Assembly (NCBI RefSeq): GCF_021018805.1
Contig: NC_086259.1
Span: 372,001-436,000, forward strand
Direction of reading: 5' to 3'
DNA: 64,000 nucleotides
Source: Prinia subflava
Lineage: Eukaryota; Chordata; Aves; Passeriformes; Cisticolidae
Part shown: one piece after another, positions 24,421 through 38,195 of the stretch
Layout of the letters: each line of letters begins with the position of its first letter
How positions within the stretch are numbered: position 1 is the first letter of the stretch
The notes under the pieces: model-generated
Told to the model about the DNA's origin: nothing
Database searches by the model: none
The model's input: the letters and a program-made list of their open reading frames with translations, nothing else
Translations under genes and position numbers: made by a program

Positions 24421-27400
24421 TGCTGTATGTTCACTGAAAGGGTAATGTTCCAATACATATCACATAATTATGTTTTTACCCCATAGCTTTTCAGTTTATT
24501 CTTCTGAATGAGGCTGATTTCTAAGCATTAGCAACATATTAATATATTTTACAGTACACAACATAAATACCTTAAATATTTTGAAAAATATCTACTAATT
24601 GACAAATATGTAGAGTTTTCTGTTAACAGAGCTGTGATAATTCTGTACAGGGTAAAATAGAAACATAGTAATTTCCTTGGATAACCAGACCATTGCTTGC
24701 ATTTTCTCCTTGCTGGGTGCAAGTGCTAATGCTGCATTTACCTGATGAAACGATGGCTGAGGCAATCAGTTCCTGTCAGTAAAATTCAGCTTAAAGTTTA
24801 TCATGGAAATCCATCAAAACTGCTATAGACACTTACAACTGAATGTAAGGTTCACAAAATTATTCTTTAAATTATTGATGTGATACTATTTTCACTGTAA
24901 GGAATGGAATATCTTAAGGATTTAAGTAAGACAGAATTTACTCATTCCAGAACCAGGCATATCTTCTGATTAGTTGTCACTGGAGTTAAATACAATTTGG
25001 GATTAAAAAATTCATAGAGAAGCACGGGGACATGGTTCTATAAAGTTCCTGTAGCTCTGATGGACTGTAAATACAGTAATAGTATTTTTTAATATTGAAC
25101 TCATGAGTTTTGGGCTGGATAAACAAATATTGATTTAGCCGTTGCAAAGGAATTCAAATACTGCTCTCAGTCACAATTTCACTTTTATTTTATATCCACA
25201 GATCTGTTACTGATAGACTGGAAAAGTCAATCCTTCATTTTAATGTGGTTAAGATGAAATCTGGGATGGAGCAGAAATGCTTACTCAGGATGAATTCAAA
25301 ATTGTCTGCAAAAGTAAAGTTTCCTGAAAGAAATATCAGGGGTTTTTTAGCCTATTTCTTTCAGAATATACAGGATATGGCAAATTTCTACCAAACCACT
25401 GCAGATTTCCAAAGCAACTCTATTAAGCTACAAAGATTTATCTTTTTTTTAAACAATGATATATTGTTGGAATTGGATGGTCATCGAAGTCTCTTCCAAT
25501 CCAAACTATTTTATGATTGTAAAACCAAAACCAAAATGCAGATCCATGGTTATTGAAGGGTCTGTTGGCTTCAATGGGTTTCCCATTAAGCTCATACTCA
25601 GCAATTCCTAACTCTTCCTGGCAGTGTTTTGCGGTTATATTTGAGGAACATACATATTATTTAGGTTACTTCTCTCTAGACTACATGGAATTTAAGAACT
25701 AAGGAAATAATGTTGACACTTCCTTGACATTTGTTAGTTTAAAGTACTTTCAACAGTAGCTTTAATGAATTGGTTGGAAGTTTTTCCTTTAAATGAAGTC
25801 CCCTTTGGAGGTCGGGGGGAGGGAGCAGCAGTAAAGCAGATTTTAAGGACGAGAGCCCTCAACCTTCTGAAGGCAGGATTGATGATAGGAGCTCCTCTTC
25901 CTTTTCTAGGCAGATTTCTGACCCATTGCAAACAGTGAACTGAACTAACCTTACAACTTTAACTTGGCAGAGGTTTGAGGTGCTGACAAAGACACCTGAA
26001 CATGAGAGGGGATTTTAAATTTTTTCTGAGCTTTGCGCCTTGACTATGCCAAGCTGTAGAACTGGCTATTCCAGCCATTTTGCAGTTTCCCCCAGCCACC
26101 ACCTCCAGCAGGAGTTTGAGCTCAGGGGCTGGATCCTGTCTGGAGGCAGACAATGAAAGAGGCAATTAACAGGTGCTTGGAAGATGGCAATTAGCAGGGA
26201 AATACTCGCTGCATTCCTCCAAATCTGATAAACTTCTAGCCCAGTGCTGTTCTGACCATCAATGACCCCATAGGGAATGCCCACACTTAGCAGCCCAGGC
26301 AAGTCTAATATAAAGGCTAATATGCACGATATTTTGGATATTCAAGGCAGATGAAACAACAGTGCTCTTGAATGCATACCAACTATCAGAGGATTGAAAT
26401 AACGTTTGGTCACAGTCCATTACTTGTTTAATTTCATGTTCATTTTTGGAAATCATCTTAGTTGAAAGTGAAACAAAGGAATGCAAAAGGTGCTGAGAAG
26501 TTACCAACTGCCAATAAAAGCGATGTTCCCACAGAAATAGCCCTTCAGCACTGAAGTAGTTTATTAACTCAGCTGTATCACCGTAATTTCATAGGCATCA
26601 CATATTTCTATTTATGACTGTGTTTCTGACCTCTCTCCTAGCGTCACCTTGAATGTTCCCATTGTGACTCCTGACATCTAGTGGATTCAGTAACATTCCT
26701 ACAAGGAGCAGGAGCTCAGCAGATTCCTAAGGAGCAGGAGCTCTGCCTGCTTAGGAGACAGAACATTCCTTGGCAAACAGCTAGGCCATGACTAAATTCT
26801 GCCCTCAAAATCCTATTATCTTAAAATTGCTCTTTAAATGTAAAATAGGGCTTACAAGGCAGAAACACTTTACACTTTTGTTTGCCTGAAATGAAATAAT
26901 ACAGCTCAGCCTACTAAAAAGCTGATGTATTCATTGCATATAAATGTTTCAAATAGGGAACAATAAAACCTCAGTCTAAAATTAGAAAGAAATGGAAATT
27001 TTTACTTCATTTATATAGACTCTTTTGCCAGCTTCTGAAATTTTGCAGCATTTCTTATGGATATAGAAAGACAGAGATTTAAATATAAATTGATTCTAGG
27101 TAACTCTTTCAAGGAATGATACAGGTGACAAATTGTGTGCTATTTGCTGTATAATTCCATAAAACGCTCCAGCCAAAGACTTAAAACAGTGTAAGAAGTT
27201 TCATCCTAAACATTCAAAGTTGAATAGTTGTGAAAAATTCAAATCCAAGGGTTTGAGTATAAATGTTAAAGACTCTTGATACCTTGTGAGGTTATGAGGA
27301 GGAGATAAATTCTGTGTCTATCTGAGGCACAAAGCCATGGAAAGCAACAGGAGGTGATTTTTTTTCCAGTTATAATAAAAACTCTTGCAGAAAAATGCTT

Positions 27401-28379
27401 TATATAAATGAATTAATAAAAATATACACCTAAATTCTTTATTGAAGAATATCACAGTAATGATCACAGTAATTTCTTTTTCTGTACCGTAATTACTTTT
27501 TGAAATTAAATATTCCTACTTGATGATTAGGTTTGATCAGAAGCTTCTTTTCCTATTTAAGCCCTTTGGAATGATAAGATTCCTGTCATTTTTTGTTGTT
27601 TAGTAGTATTTGATAACCATGAAATAGATTTAATTTTTAGCAGGTAATGGGCAACCTGACATCCTTCAAAATGATTCTGTAAAGAATCCAAACTATCCCA
27701 CAATAAAAGCCTGTTTCTGTTTCTGCTCCTGTGTTCTGTATGTTTAAAGTGTGTCTGAAAATGAAAGGAAAATGAAGAATCTGTAATTCCTAAATTCAAG
27801 CTGAGTGCCTGATGCTAAAACTCATGTAGATCAATATTTCTTATCTTTAACCACATATCCACCAATTTTGGAAAATAAATAGCAAGAAGATTTTTTTTTT
27901 GTCTATAATCTCTTTTTCTTATCCTTTAATGACTGTTACAAGGAATTATACTGACATGTCAATGAGAAGGGATAAAAAATGGAGAGTGGTCAGAGGAACT
28001 AAAATGAATTCTCTGGAATTAATGACAGTCATTTACAAGAAGCAGTTACACACATCTGTAAAATAATTTCACTGTGAGTTGTGCTTGTGCATAGCAGAGC
28101 ATAATCTAACAGCTGAGATAGGTTCAAATGAAATAATGTTCTTTGTAATATTGTTTTTTGAAATATGAAAGAAAAGCATGTGTCTATGGCTACTCTTTTA
28201 CTCTGAAACATTGTTGTAGCTGCTGGTTCTGTTCAGAATTTACAAAAGGTTTCCCATCAGCTGAAAAACCACATGCATGTCACAAAGAAACACCTGGACA
28301 AAAGCTGTAATATTCCAGCTGCCTGTTGGGAATGAAGGTAGGGACACTCCCGGCTCAACAATGTCCTCCTCTCTGCAAA
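24421..28379. other. Single-copy-looking DNA, nothing firm recognised
   Basis: About 4 kb of AT-rich sequence. A CR1-like tail remnant may lie at 25470-25520 (TTGGATGGTCATCGAAGTC, CTTCCAATCCAAACTATTTTATG), and a short GGAGCAGGAGCTC repeat occurs twice at 26704-26742. The last seven bases (CTGCAAA) may be a target-site duplication. Confidence 0.4.
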
Positions 28380-29187
28380 TGAGACCCCCACAGTGTGCTG
28401 GAAAACAATCTCCATTTCCAGTAAACAGAGAAGGGACATATCTGTCAAAAGGTCCTGCAGCAGCTTCCCATGCCAAAGGGACCTTTAGGATGATTAGACT
28501 ATTCCTGCACAGATGCAGAATCTTCATGTCAAGGCTGTGAAATCGCCCTGTTTGCCCAGCACAGACCCCATGACACAACACTCCACAAACACATCCCGGA
28601 GAGGGGAGCAGGTGCTCAACACAGTGCCGGAATCATCCGTGAGCTCCCACAATGTGCCGAGAGCAGCTGCTCTCTGACCCAGCCTGGTCTGAGCAGCAGC
28701 AGAGCAGCGCTTGCCCTTTACGGCACAACGGTGTGCTGAAGCACTGAGGGCAGAGGCAAGAACGAGGGAGAGGCCCTCACATGGCTCCACAGAGGTCTCT
28801 TTCCAAACAGGTTTATCTCTTGCTGTGCAGGGACATTTATACAGGGGAGTAGCTAGGGGCGGGTACAAATTTTCAACTAATAGGCAGAGGATGGGGAGGA
28901 TCACGAGGCAGGGTTTACAATACATAAACCAATGAGGAGGCACAGGAGGAGGGGGACAGTCTAACCCAACCTTTGGGGCTTTGAGCAATAGCGGATTTCT
29001 GGGGGATTTCCAGAGGCAAGGGGTGAGGACAGGGCAGGATAGACAACTCAGTAGGAGGAGGGACAGGGAACAATCTGGATCAAGGGGCAAGTCTTGGACA
29101 AGATGGACAACTAGGGGGGAGGGTACAACGTGGATTAAACTAACAATACAGGGGAGTACGGCACAAACCATTAGGGATAAAAACACA
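28380..29187 (-). mobile_element. LTR, probably solo; ends tentative
   Basis: On the minus strand there is a U3-like region rich in CCCCTCC blocks, a TATA-like box (CTGTATAAATG, about 28845), and GATAAACC shortly after it as a possible polyadenylation signal. If it runs from TGAGACC (28380) to ACACA (29187) it has TG...CA ends and the 7-bp direct repeat CTGCAAA on both sides. The plus-strand start TGAGA is shared with the LTRs at 32622 and 36594. The part 28380-28540 looks less LTR-like, so the left end is the weaker one. Confidence 0.55.
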
Positions 29188-30529
29188 CTGCAAAAGGAAT
29201 TTTAATGGAAAATTATTTGAACGATGCATTTGATGCAAAACTTTTGCTCACCAATATCTGGAGTAGCTGCCAGCCACATCCCTGACTGCTTTTAGCAGCC
29301 TGTGGGCTTAGGTATTCCTGTCAGTGAAGTCATGGCATGAATGGAAGATCTATGCTTCTAATTCTTCCAGGGTTTTCCCCCTTTTGTGAGCTAATTTTCT
29401 AATTTTCTGAACAGACAGTGAAATAAAACCCCTGCCTTCTTGCTACCAAAATATCTCAGCTTGTCTCCAGCAAGGTAAATCAAAACAGTCAGTCAGCCAC
29501 TGGACTGCATTCAAAATGTTTTGATTAAAGTTAAAAGATGGTGTTAATTGTAACAGTAAATAAAATTAAAATAGTTCTAAGGATACTAATTTATTATATG
29601 ATGACTGGAGTAATAGCAAGTGTAGATCATTTTGCAAGAGGGAAAAGTAAATATTTATGTGTTTATCTGTAATGTGCAATGAAAGCTCTGAATGTAAGAG
29701 GCTTAAAAAGCAGAGTGCTCAGTAAGTGGGAACATCAAATCTGATAATTTTGCTTTACCACACATAAAATAAATCAACAAAAGAAAAATGTTATCACATA
29801 GTGATAAGTGAACCATGTGTTCAGCTAGTTCCAAAAATAAAGGTAACACTGTAGATTTGGAATATCTCATTTCCTTCAACATTATGATATCATTGAGTTC
29901 AGCTACAAAGGAAAGTTTCCATAGCATGGTGGTGTATTAAAATAAGATATTGGTTGGTGCAGGAGGCATGAACAAAAAGCAGACACATCCTAACATTTGT
30001 TGTATCTTGCACATTTTATTTACTGCTTTTATTGTGAGAAAAAATCCTTTGAAACTTAGACTTTTAGCAGGTGCCTGGGAGAGGATCCTGAATGCACTTG
30101 TGACTTAGAAAATGCCTTCAGGAAAGGGAATTAAATAACTCAAGGCAGTTTGTTCCATCTGGCTTTACTCCTCTGATTTACCACCTTCTGCTCCAGGCCC
30201 CCAAAGTTCCAGCAAGATGAGGGAGTAGGGACAGTTCCAGGGGTTTGTGGAACTGTCACACTCTCATTTCCACTGGAGGAGGGTCAGTACCTGCCCCAGG
30301 AGCAGCAGCTGTGCTGGGAAGGGTATCCAGGCAGGCAGCACTGGGAGAAGGGCATCCCAGGGCTCGGGTGGGAAATGTGCACAGGGACCCTTTTCATTCA
30401 CTCTCCTCGTCCCCCAGGGCAGCTAAGGCACCAGGGCTTCTTTAATTCCAGCAAGCACCAGCACGCTCTGGTGTGTGCAATATTTTTGGGGAAACACTTC
30501 TCCAGTCTGCTAGGAAAAGGGTGTTAAGG
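29188..30529. other. Single-copy-looking DNA, nothing recognised
   Basis: No gene or transposon recognised. The stretch 30180-30480 is richer in GC than its surroundings but shows no known element. Confidence 0.4.
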
Positions 30530-30535
30530 GAGCAG

Positions 30536-30894
30536 TGTGGTAGGCAAGGACACAAGCGTCACAGAAGATTTCGGAATGTAATGGAAAGGCAGCTAGGACT
30601 CTTCCTCCCCCTCATCCACAGAGATAAGCGAAAAAGTCCCTCTGAAGTATGCAACTCCCCCTAACTTCAGTAAATTTCCATCCCCCTTTACTAACTACTA
30701 GACCCACCATCCCTTTGTGATGTAGCGAAACCCCTTCAAGTATTTAACTCCAAGATACAAGCTAATAAATCACCATTTTGACCATCTACCATATTAAGTG
30801 TCAGCGTTTATCTATAGCTGGGTGGCTGGGGCGAGGCTCAGCCGCCGTGCTGTCCTTTGAAACCAAGTTGCCAGCCTTCTATCTGAAGGCAACA
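30536..30894 (+). mobile_element. Solo LTR, class II-like
   Basis: A 359-bp LTR, TGTGGTAGGC...GAAGGCAACA, flanked by the perfect 6-bp direct repeat GAGCAG (30530-30535 and 30895-30900). It contains AATAAA in CTAATAAATCACC (about 30760) and then CATTTTGACCATCTACCA. The same order occurs in the LTR at 40535-40877, so the two are one family. A short LTR with a 6-bp duplication fits alpha/betaretrovirus-like (class II) elements. Confidence 0.9.
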
Positions 30895-30900
30895 GAGCAG

Positions 30901-32550
30901 CTCAGTATGAGTGCTCTTGTTAGTGCAAGAGAATCAGTCCCAACCTGACTTCTCTCCCTGTCAGAGCTTAAAATCCTCTCTATCAGCCACACCACTGAAT
31001 TTATAACATAGCCCAGCTCAGCTGGGCCTGGTCCTGACTCAGTGACCTCAGTGCTGCTTTGTTTCCAATAATTTATATGAAATCTGTTCACTGACAGCAT
31101 CACTCCTGTGGCTTGTGTTCAGCTCATTCTTAAGCAAATTACTAAATCCCACTCTTTAAAGGGAAAAGCACAAGTCATTAATGAAAGTTACATATGCTGT
31201 GAACAATACATTTTGTTATTCAGTATAGCTGACTTTGACTTTTCCTTATAAAGTCTCGGGCTCTTGAGGAAATGAGTAAAGAAGGGACAAAACTGAAAGC
31301 TGTCTTTAGGTACCTTTTCACTATTTGCACAGGTATAAATAGAATTTATTCAAGAGGTGGTTAAATTAAAGAAATCCAGGTTTCTGGTGTATCATTCTAT
31401 ATATGTTAACAATGAGCTTAGGATCTGGGGAGTTAGTTACAAGAAAGATAACAAATTCTATTAGTATGACAAATTATTCAGTGCTAGAAGTATTTTAACT
31501 AATCCAATGTGCAGGAGAAGAACCCCACAGTTTTGAAAACTAGCATGGGATAGAAAACTATTCAATAAAAACATATGGTAGAGAACTTCCCTTTGTTGCT
31601 TTCACTTGTTGCATGGGTATAAAAACAAGATCTCTTAATAGCCAAGGAAAATCAGCTCTTGGTTCATTTTATTTTGTATATTTTTGAAAACTGAAATCAA
31701 CTAGTTATCCTAAACATTTCTATATTCCAACTATGAAAGGCAGAGTAATTTTTAATATTCTGGACTTATTCTCTATATAATTTCTTTGAACTCCAGTTAT
31801 CTTCTACAAAAGTGCTACTAGTAACCAGCATTATTTACATTATAGCTGCATTCAAAAATTGCATAAATTTGGATCTCATTTGTGCCAGCTATGGGATAAA
31901 GTATCTCGGATACATCTCACATCTGGGAGAGACATCCCCCTTTGCAATAAGGCATGAGTGCTCATACTTGAAAATGTCCATTAGCAAAAATAAGATCTTG
32001 AGTGTAGCTCACAGGTCTTCTCTAGCGGTGATCCATTTCTTTTCCTCGAAACCATGGATGCCACGAGTTGTCCTTCATTCCCAGCTTTCTTGTTATGGAA
32101 GGAAGAGTTCTGTGGTTTGTTAATCTGTGCCTCCTCATGCTGGAGTTTCGTGCTCCAGGAGAAGTGTGACTTTGCAAGCTAGCTGACGCCATCTGCTGGG
32201 GTCTGCCTAAAGAACTGAACTGATTCACCAGATTTTTCCAGGAAAGTCTCTAAATTTTAGTTAGTCAGTTTAAATAAACATATTTTTTCTCTGTCTCTCA
32301 GTTTCTGAGGCAAAGATTTCATGCAAGACAACAGCTTTACTCACAAGTCTCAGTTGATTGGCTTTGTTTTTTTGTGTTGCATTGCTCATTTAGCAAATTT
32401 TCAGATCCTTAAAAATTGCTAGCAGAAGCAGCAGAGTCCAAAGATTTTAAATACAAGTTATAGTTACTGAGATTATTTAAATACTTACTTAAATTTTATC
32501 TTATATGTTCAGGTTTAAATGTGTGATTTGTAGTTGTTGCCTTCCATAAA
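30901..32550. other. Single-copy-looking DNA, nothing recognised
   Basis: AT-rich sequence with no recognised gene or transposon. Confidence 0.4.

Positions 32551-32586
<36 letters not shown>
32551..32586. repeat. (TG)5(TA)13 microsatellite
   Basis: Five TG units followed by about thirteen TA units, uninterrupted; likely length-polymorphic. Confidence 0.95.
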
Positions 32587-32621
32587 GCATTTGTTTAACT
32601 GTAGCAGTGTGGATTGGTTGG

Positions 32622-33250
32622 TGAGATGAGATGCCACTATCCTCCCTGAAAAGCATCTCTTTTCTGGAAGCTGCTCGGGTGGGCACGCAGACGGTCACTC
32701 AAGTCCACGCACACCCACACCACGGATAGCTCCGTGGAGAAAGACGTGATGGGTCTCCTGTATAGAGTTCCAGTCAGGTTTATTAGTCCACGCACCGAAG
32801 GATTCCAGTGACAAAAGACAAGAAATCAATGGAGTGCCTAGGGTTAAGTATGGGGTTGGAGGATAATGGTCTGACGGTATAGGGGAGGTACAAGGGCAGG
32901 GCAAAAGGCAGTGACCTATAGGGACCATGAGGGTGGACAATCAGTGATAGCACAACCAATGGGGAAACAGGGAAAAGAAAAGCCCTAGAACTAGGGACAT
33001 ATATGAACAATAGAAGTGGACAAGGCCAACAGGCCAATGAGAAAAGCAAAACTGAGGTAATTAACACAGTGCTGCAGAGCACCATGGGGAAAACTTTTTT
33101 GCTTCACCCTAATCAGTGAGGCATTCTCGAAGACTATAGTAGATTCTTTCTTCCAGGGCATTGCCCTGGAAGTTCCCCTGACAGGCTCAGGGGCCTCCAC
33201 ATTTAACCAGGCTACTGCTCTGCCAGGCATAACACGACATAGCTGTAACA
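32622..33250 (-). mobile_element. LTR, probably solo
   Basis: Minus-strand LTR from TGTTACAGC (33250) to ATCTCA (32622), 629 bp, with AATAAACC at about 32780 shortly before a U5-like part. The plus-strand start TGAGA is shared with the LTR at 36594. Flanks are TGGTTG (one base away on the left) and TGGTTC on the right, so the target-site duplication is imperfect or the left end is off by one. Confidence 0.65.
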
Positions 33251-33256
33251 TGGTTC

Positions 33257-36200
33257 CATGACCTGCTGGACCCTCTCAGGAGTTTCAAGTTTAATATTTA
33301 TTAATAGAAATTTGCTGTGTTGAGCTATTAGAGGGAAGTGTTTGGGCTCTGTTGGTTTAGAAGAGATCATCTTCCACTAAGTGGAGGAATTGCCATGGGC
33401 AGTTCTAAGGGAAGTAGATCCTACCTGGAAATCTCACTGGCCCTGACTCCTCTGGAGCAGCAGGTCCCAGATGGAAATTAAAGCACAGAATGAGTCAGAG
33501 TGGGAAGTGGCGTAGTCCAGACATTCCCAAAAAGCTTGAAGCGGAGATCCCTTCCACTGGATGGGTGTGAGGGTGCTTTTCTTCCTTATTTCATTTATTC
33601 AGTTGTCTTTGCTACACTGACTGAGCCAAAACCATATCAATGGAAACAGAAAAGCTGTTGTTAGAAAACCAGAATACGGGAAGTGAGACAGGATATAAAT
33701 TTTCCTTCCCAAATCAAGTGATTTCTGAAACAACAAGTACAGGTCTTTGTGTTCATAGTATGACAGAAATATACAGACCAAGGAAAATAAAAAAGGCTTA
33801 ATATTTGTTAATGTTGCTACTTTTTCATGAAGATGTGTTGAGAATCACCTCGCTCAATGACTTGGCACTTTAGAAGTGTTTGTGTAGAGGAGGAGAGAGA
33901 AGAGTTGTAAAAATCTCTTTTGAATGTAATCCCGTATTTATTTAATGAGGTGTCCACCTGCCAATGAAACATAGAATTACTCCAGATGGAGCTGATGTCT
34001 CCTAGAAGTCCTGGAGGCAGCATTGCTGATAGCCAACAGCGACACTGGGGTATTTCAGGTGGTGCCTGGTGGGCCCTTGGGCTGGTAGCAGAGCAGGAGG
34101 CAACATGATGTGCTCAGCACAGGTGGATTTGGGAATAACTCCACTCACAAGAGTTACCCTGGGTTTGGTGTTGTTTAGACATGGCTCAGTTCCTTCTGTA
34201 AACCATGTTTCTTCATGTAAACCATGCATATGTGATTTCTTTCAGATATTTCCCATAAATAAGCTTTAACTGAGTCTCATGAGGCAATTGGGAATTCCTG
34301 ATCCCTACCCCATCCCCTCTGGTAGCCTGCACTGATGAAAATTACTTAGATTAGTGCCATTTGCTGAAACACTACCAGGGTGAAATTCCTCTAATGACTG
34401 CAATAAGAGACTCTTGCATTTGCTGCACTGAAACCCTGTGATTATTGATAAATCTCTGAAGCACATCATGTAAATGATAATCTGGATCGTCCTTCTGAAT
34501 TCCATATCATACAAGAGCTGTGCACTTTAAATGACTTTAAGGGGAAGAAGGAACAATCGTTGTGTGATTAGCAAGGCTTTTTTTCAGACATATGATTATC
34601 TTTGTCCTAAACCTTCTGACCAGCAATTAATTCCTCTGATCCATTACTGTTTCCAGCATTCAGGGCTGCCCTGAAATGACAGATGCCTCCTTTATCATTA
34701 CTGAAGTATCATTTGCACAATTGTATTTCTGTTACACTCAAGCTTTTGCATGAAAGCTTATTTCAAAGTGTATTTTCTTAATATTTGAAGGTGGCTGGTG
34801 ACATTTTAAAAATTTAATTGAACAGTTGTCTGTCTGCCTTGTGCTGAAAGAAAGAAATAATTAGTTAGGGATTCTTTTCCTACCAAACCTTTTATTGATT
34901 GCTGTGGTTCTTTTGCCTGCTCTGAGAAAGCACTTCACTTTCAAATATTTATTAAAGAAATAGGCTTGAATATGCTATTTCTGTGTTTCATTAATATTTT
35001 TAGTGGTATTTCATTCTTAATCTTTATTCTTAGACCAGAATTATCAAGCTAATGCATGCAGCAGTATGTTAGACAGGCACATGTATTCCATCTGTGGAAT
35101 TTAGGAAAGTATATCCCTTCCATTAATTGAAAAGAAGCTGGGACTAGACTTCAAAATATTTCCGTAAAACTGAATTCCCTTGTCTCTATCTCAATCCAGC
35201 AAATCTCTAAGGTATTCAGGAGAGCAACTTATAGAGTAAATAAACTTCAGAAAAATAAAAAATCAGAGCGAATAAGCTGCCCATGCACAGCTCTGGAAGG
35301 ATTTCCCTCCTCCTGTCAGTTCAGCTGCAGATGCACCATGGGCACACAATTTCTAGGCCTTTTTTTTCACATTTCTGCCCAATAACTCAGATCTGGGTGG
35401 GGTAGCTTATTTTCCTCATTTATAATAAATATAAAAATATAAAAAATGTGAAAATTGAAGTAGCTGGGTTGGAGATTCCTCTCATAAGGATTACAGAATA
35501 ACTTAAGTCCTTTCTCCTTGTGCCTGGATGAGCTGGACTTGTCACTTTGCAGTTATTCCTTTCTGTCAGTCACTAATTTTAACTGCTTCACAAGAGGTCC
35601 AGAAATTGTTTTTGTAAAAGAGAGGATTTCAGAACATCATTAATTGCATCCTATCACATTTGCTCTCCCTCACATTCAAAGTAAAACACTGTAGATAGAG
35701 CAGGAATATTTAGCCCTAATGATGGTACAACAGGGGATTTGGATTTGCAGGAAAATACAGTTAAATGACTATAAATTTCTTCAGAAGTGAAAAAAAAAAA
35801 AAAAATTCTTCTCCTTCCAAGTAAAGCATGGTTGGTGGCAAGGGAATGTCAGCTCAAAGCAGCCACTAAGAATTTCAGATATTAAAGGAGGAAGGCAGTT
35901 TTCAGTTATATTTTAAATTTCAATTATATTTTAGTTCTTTAGGCAGCGGGAGAACATCTACTGCTGTTTAGCAATAAAAGAAGCAACAGCTGTGTTTCTG
36001 ACCAATAGTCTGAGTTCAAAAAAAGCCAAAATAAAGAGGAAGCTCTGTTTGGATTTATCAACATAATAGATTTCAATAGAAGCTTATCAAAAGGGTAAGA
36101 ATGCCCTTATCACTTGGCCTTATTATAAAATGAGAGTTATTTTAGCTGGCAATGTACCAGGCTGCAAACGAGGTGCAACTTCAAAGTTTAAAGAAGGAGG

Positions 36201-36587
36201 AAAGAGAAACAGTCAAGAAGTCATAAGTTGTATAATGTGAATAAAACAGATGCAAAATTTTCATTAATTAGAGACAGGTTAAATCACTTCATGATGTTTT
36301 ACTTCCTACTTCCTCTCAGTAACTGATTTCTCACCTACTTAACTGTGCTTAGCATCCTGCTATTAATGGTTTAACATATAATAACGATTTTTAAACACCT
36401 ACTTTCTGTTTTCTTGTTAATAAAAAGCTGACCATTTTTTATCCTGGAGGGTAAACTAAACTCAAGCTTTGTCTATTACAACCAAATAATCAAACTACTC
36501 TCGATGAAATGACCTCTTCTAAACTCTGTGGTTAGGAGGAATTGCCAAAATGCAGCATGTATTAGGTCTTAACTTCATTTAACTGCC
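33257..36587. other. Single-copy-looking DNA, nothing recognised
   Basis: About 3.3 kb, AT-rich, with an A run at about 35788-35805. No gene or transposon recognised. Confidence 0.4.
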
Positions 36588-36593
36588 CTGCAC

Positions 36594-37204
36594 TGAGACT
36601 GTGCCTCCGATCACCCTGACCAGGACCCTGGCCAGCAGGCACAGCCATCAGCTAGGGACACTCCTCAGTGCCCTGGGGTACCGAGGGGCTGCTACGGCGT
36701 TACCCCGAGCATGGGAAGGCTGTGGTCAGGAGAAAGCCAAGGCTGAAAGAGGCTCTCCACAGGTAACAGTCCAGGTCTTTCCTGGTGTCTCCGGAGAGCT
36801 CTAGGCCCAAGGGGTGCAGACGGTGCAGAAGCATTGACTCAGAGCCCACAGCCCTCTTTATAGAGAGGAGGGTACAAGGGGGGGAACCACTCATCAGGCA
36901 ATGGGGGAAGGCTAGGGAGAGAACAGGGCACATAACAGACAACGAGGATAACCACTGGGGGTACATTGCTTTCCAGCCTAACACTCGATGCCCTTCTTAG
37001 AGCCTTCTAGAATAATGGAAGGGTACACTAAATAATGGACAAGGGATCAGGGAGGGAGTATGAGGATTGGCATCGAACTTTCAGGATCAAGGGAGGTGGT
37101 TAGGAAGGATTGACGTATAAAGGAGAGGGTACAAACTCTTAATGATTACATCATAGAAAGGAAAAACCTTAACAAGCCAGAACAAAGGCTAACAAACCAC
37201 AACA
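36594..37204 (-). mobile_element. Solo LTR, class II-like
   Basis: A 611-bp LTR with TG...CA ends (plus strand TGAGACTGTGCC ... CCACAACA), flanked by the perfect 6-bp direct repeat CTGCAC (36588-36593 and 37205-37210). On the minus strand CTCTATAAAG (about 36860) is a plausible TATA box. No internal sequence remains, so it is a solo LTR made by LTR-LTR recombination. Confidence 0.88.
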
Positions 37205-37210
37205 CTGCAC

Positions 37211-37954
37211 CTTTGTGTGGTTATGTTGTTTTCATTTCGTGTTTGGACTGCAACAGTAGTGTGGGTCAGAGAAGACACAGAGCCCTGCTGGGATAAATGA
37301 ACATCAGAGATGGCATGGATCCTGATCCAAGCATGCCAGAGAGGCCAGGGGTTAGGAAGAAGCAGTGCTGATCCCATCCTAGTGCTAGGGATGATGAAGT
37401 GAGGCTGGATTCAGACTTGGGCATCACTCAAAGCAGAATCCTCCAGTGATTATCCACGAAATATATCAGCATGATTTGTAGTGGAACTTTTCTGGCATTT
37501 CTGCCAATGGAAAATGGTTCTCAGCCTGCTCAAGTGCAGCCCCTTGTTCTGCTGAAGAAGTGAGTCACACTCAGCGTCTCAACACTCTACATTTTCCCTC
37601 CTCCTTTGCTCCTCAAAGCTGGAGTAAACATGTCCAAGAGCCCAGCTCACCTCTACTTTTGCTTAGTCACACAGTCAAGGAATTGGGGCACTACTGCACA
37701 TGAACACTTTGCTTACATTGTGTTTATTTAGTGCTGAGAGGTGTTAGGCATCCTAGATAGAGGTCATTTACCTGATGGTAGCAAAAATGTTCCACTCTCC
37801 CATTTCACAGAGTAAATCTAGACCAATATTCAAATATGTGAAGGGAAATCTGCATGGGTATGTCACTGGGTGTTGCTCCACAATCTTGTGTTCCATATTC
37901 CTAAATTTATTCATTTCCAACTTGATAATATTATAATAGAATATTTAATTTTAT
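37211..37954. other. Single-copy-looking DNA, nothing recognised
   Basis: No gene or transposon recognised. Confidence 0.4.
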
Positions 37955-38195
37955 AAAATCATAGAATCTTAACGGTTGGAAGAGGCTTCCAAAACCATGG
38001 AGTGTCCAGCCTGTGCCCAATGCCTACCTTGTCCCCAGCCCAGAGCACTGAGTATCATGTCCAGGCCTTCCTGGGATACTTCCAGGGATGGGGACTCCAA
38101 CCCTCCCTGGAAAGGCCCTGCCCAGGCCTGACCATCCTTTCCAGGGAGAAATTCCTCTTGATGTCGAACCTGAGCTTCCCCTGGCACAACAATAT
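37955..38195 (-). mobile_element. CR1 LINE 3' fragment
   Basis: Starts with the reverse-complement tail AAAATCATAGAATC and GGTTGGAAGAGGCTTCC, then CAGCCCAGAGCACTGAG and TTCCAGGGAGAAATTCCTC. It ends in a short TAATAA-type stretch at 38190-38222. Divergent subfamily, as at 21.3 kb. Confidence 0.9.
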
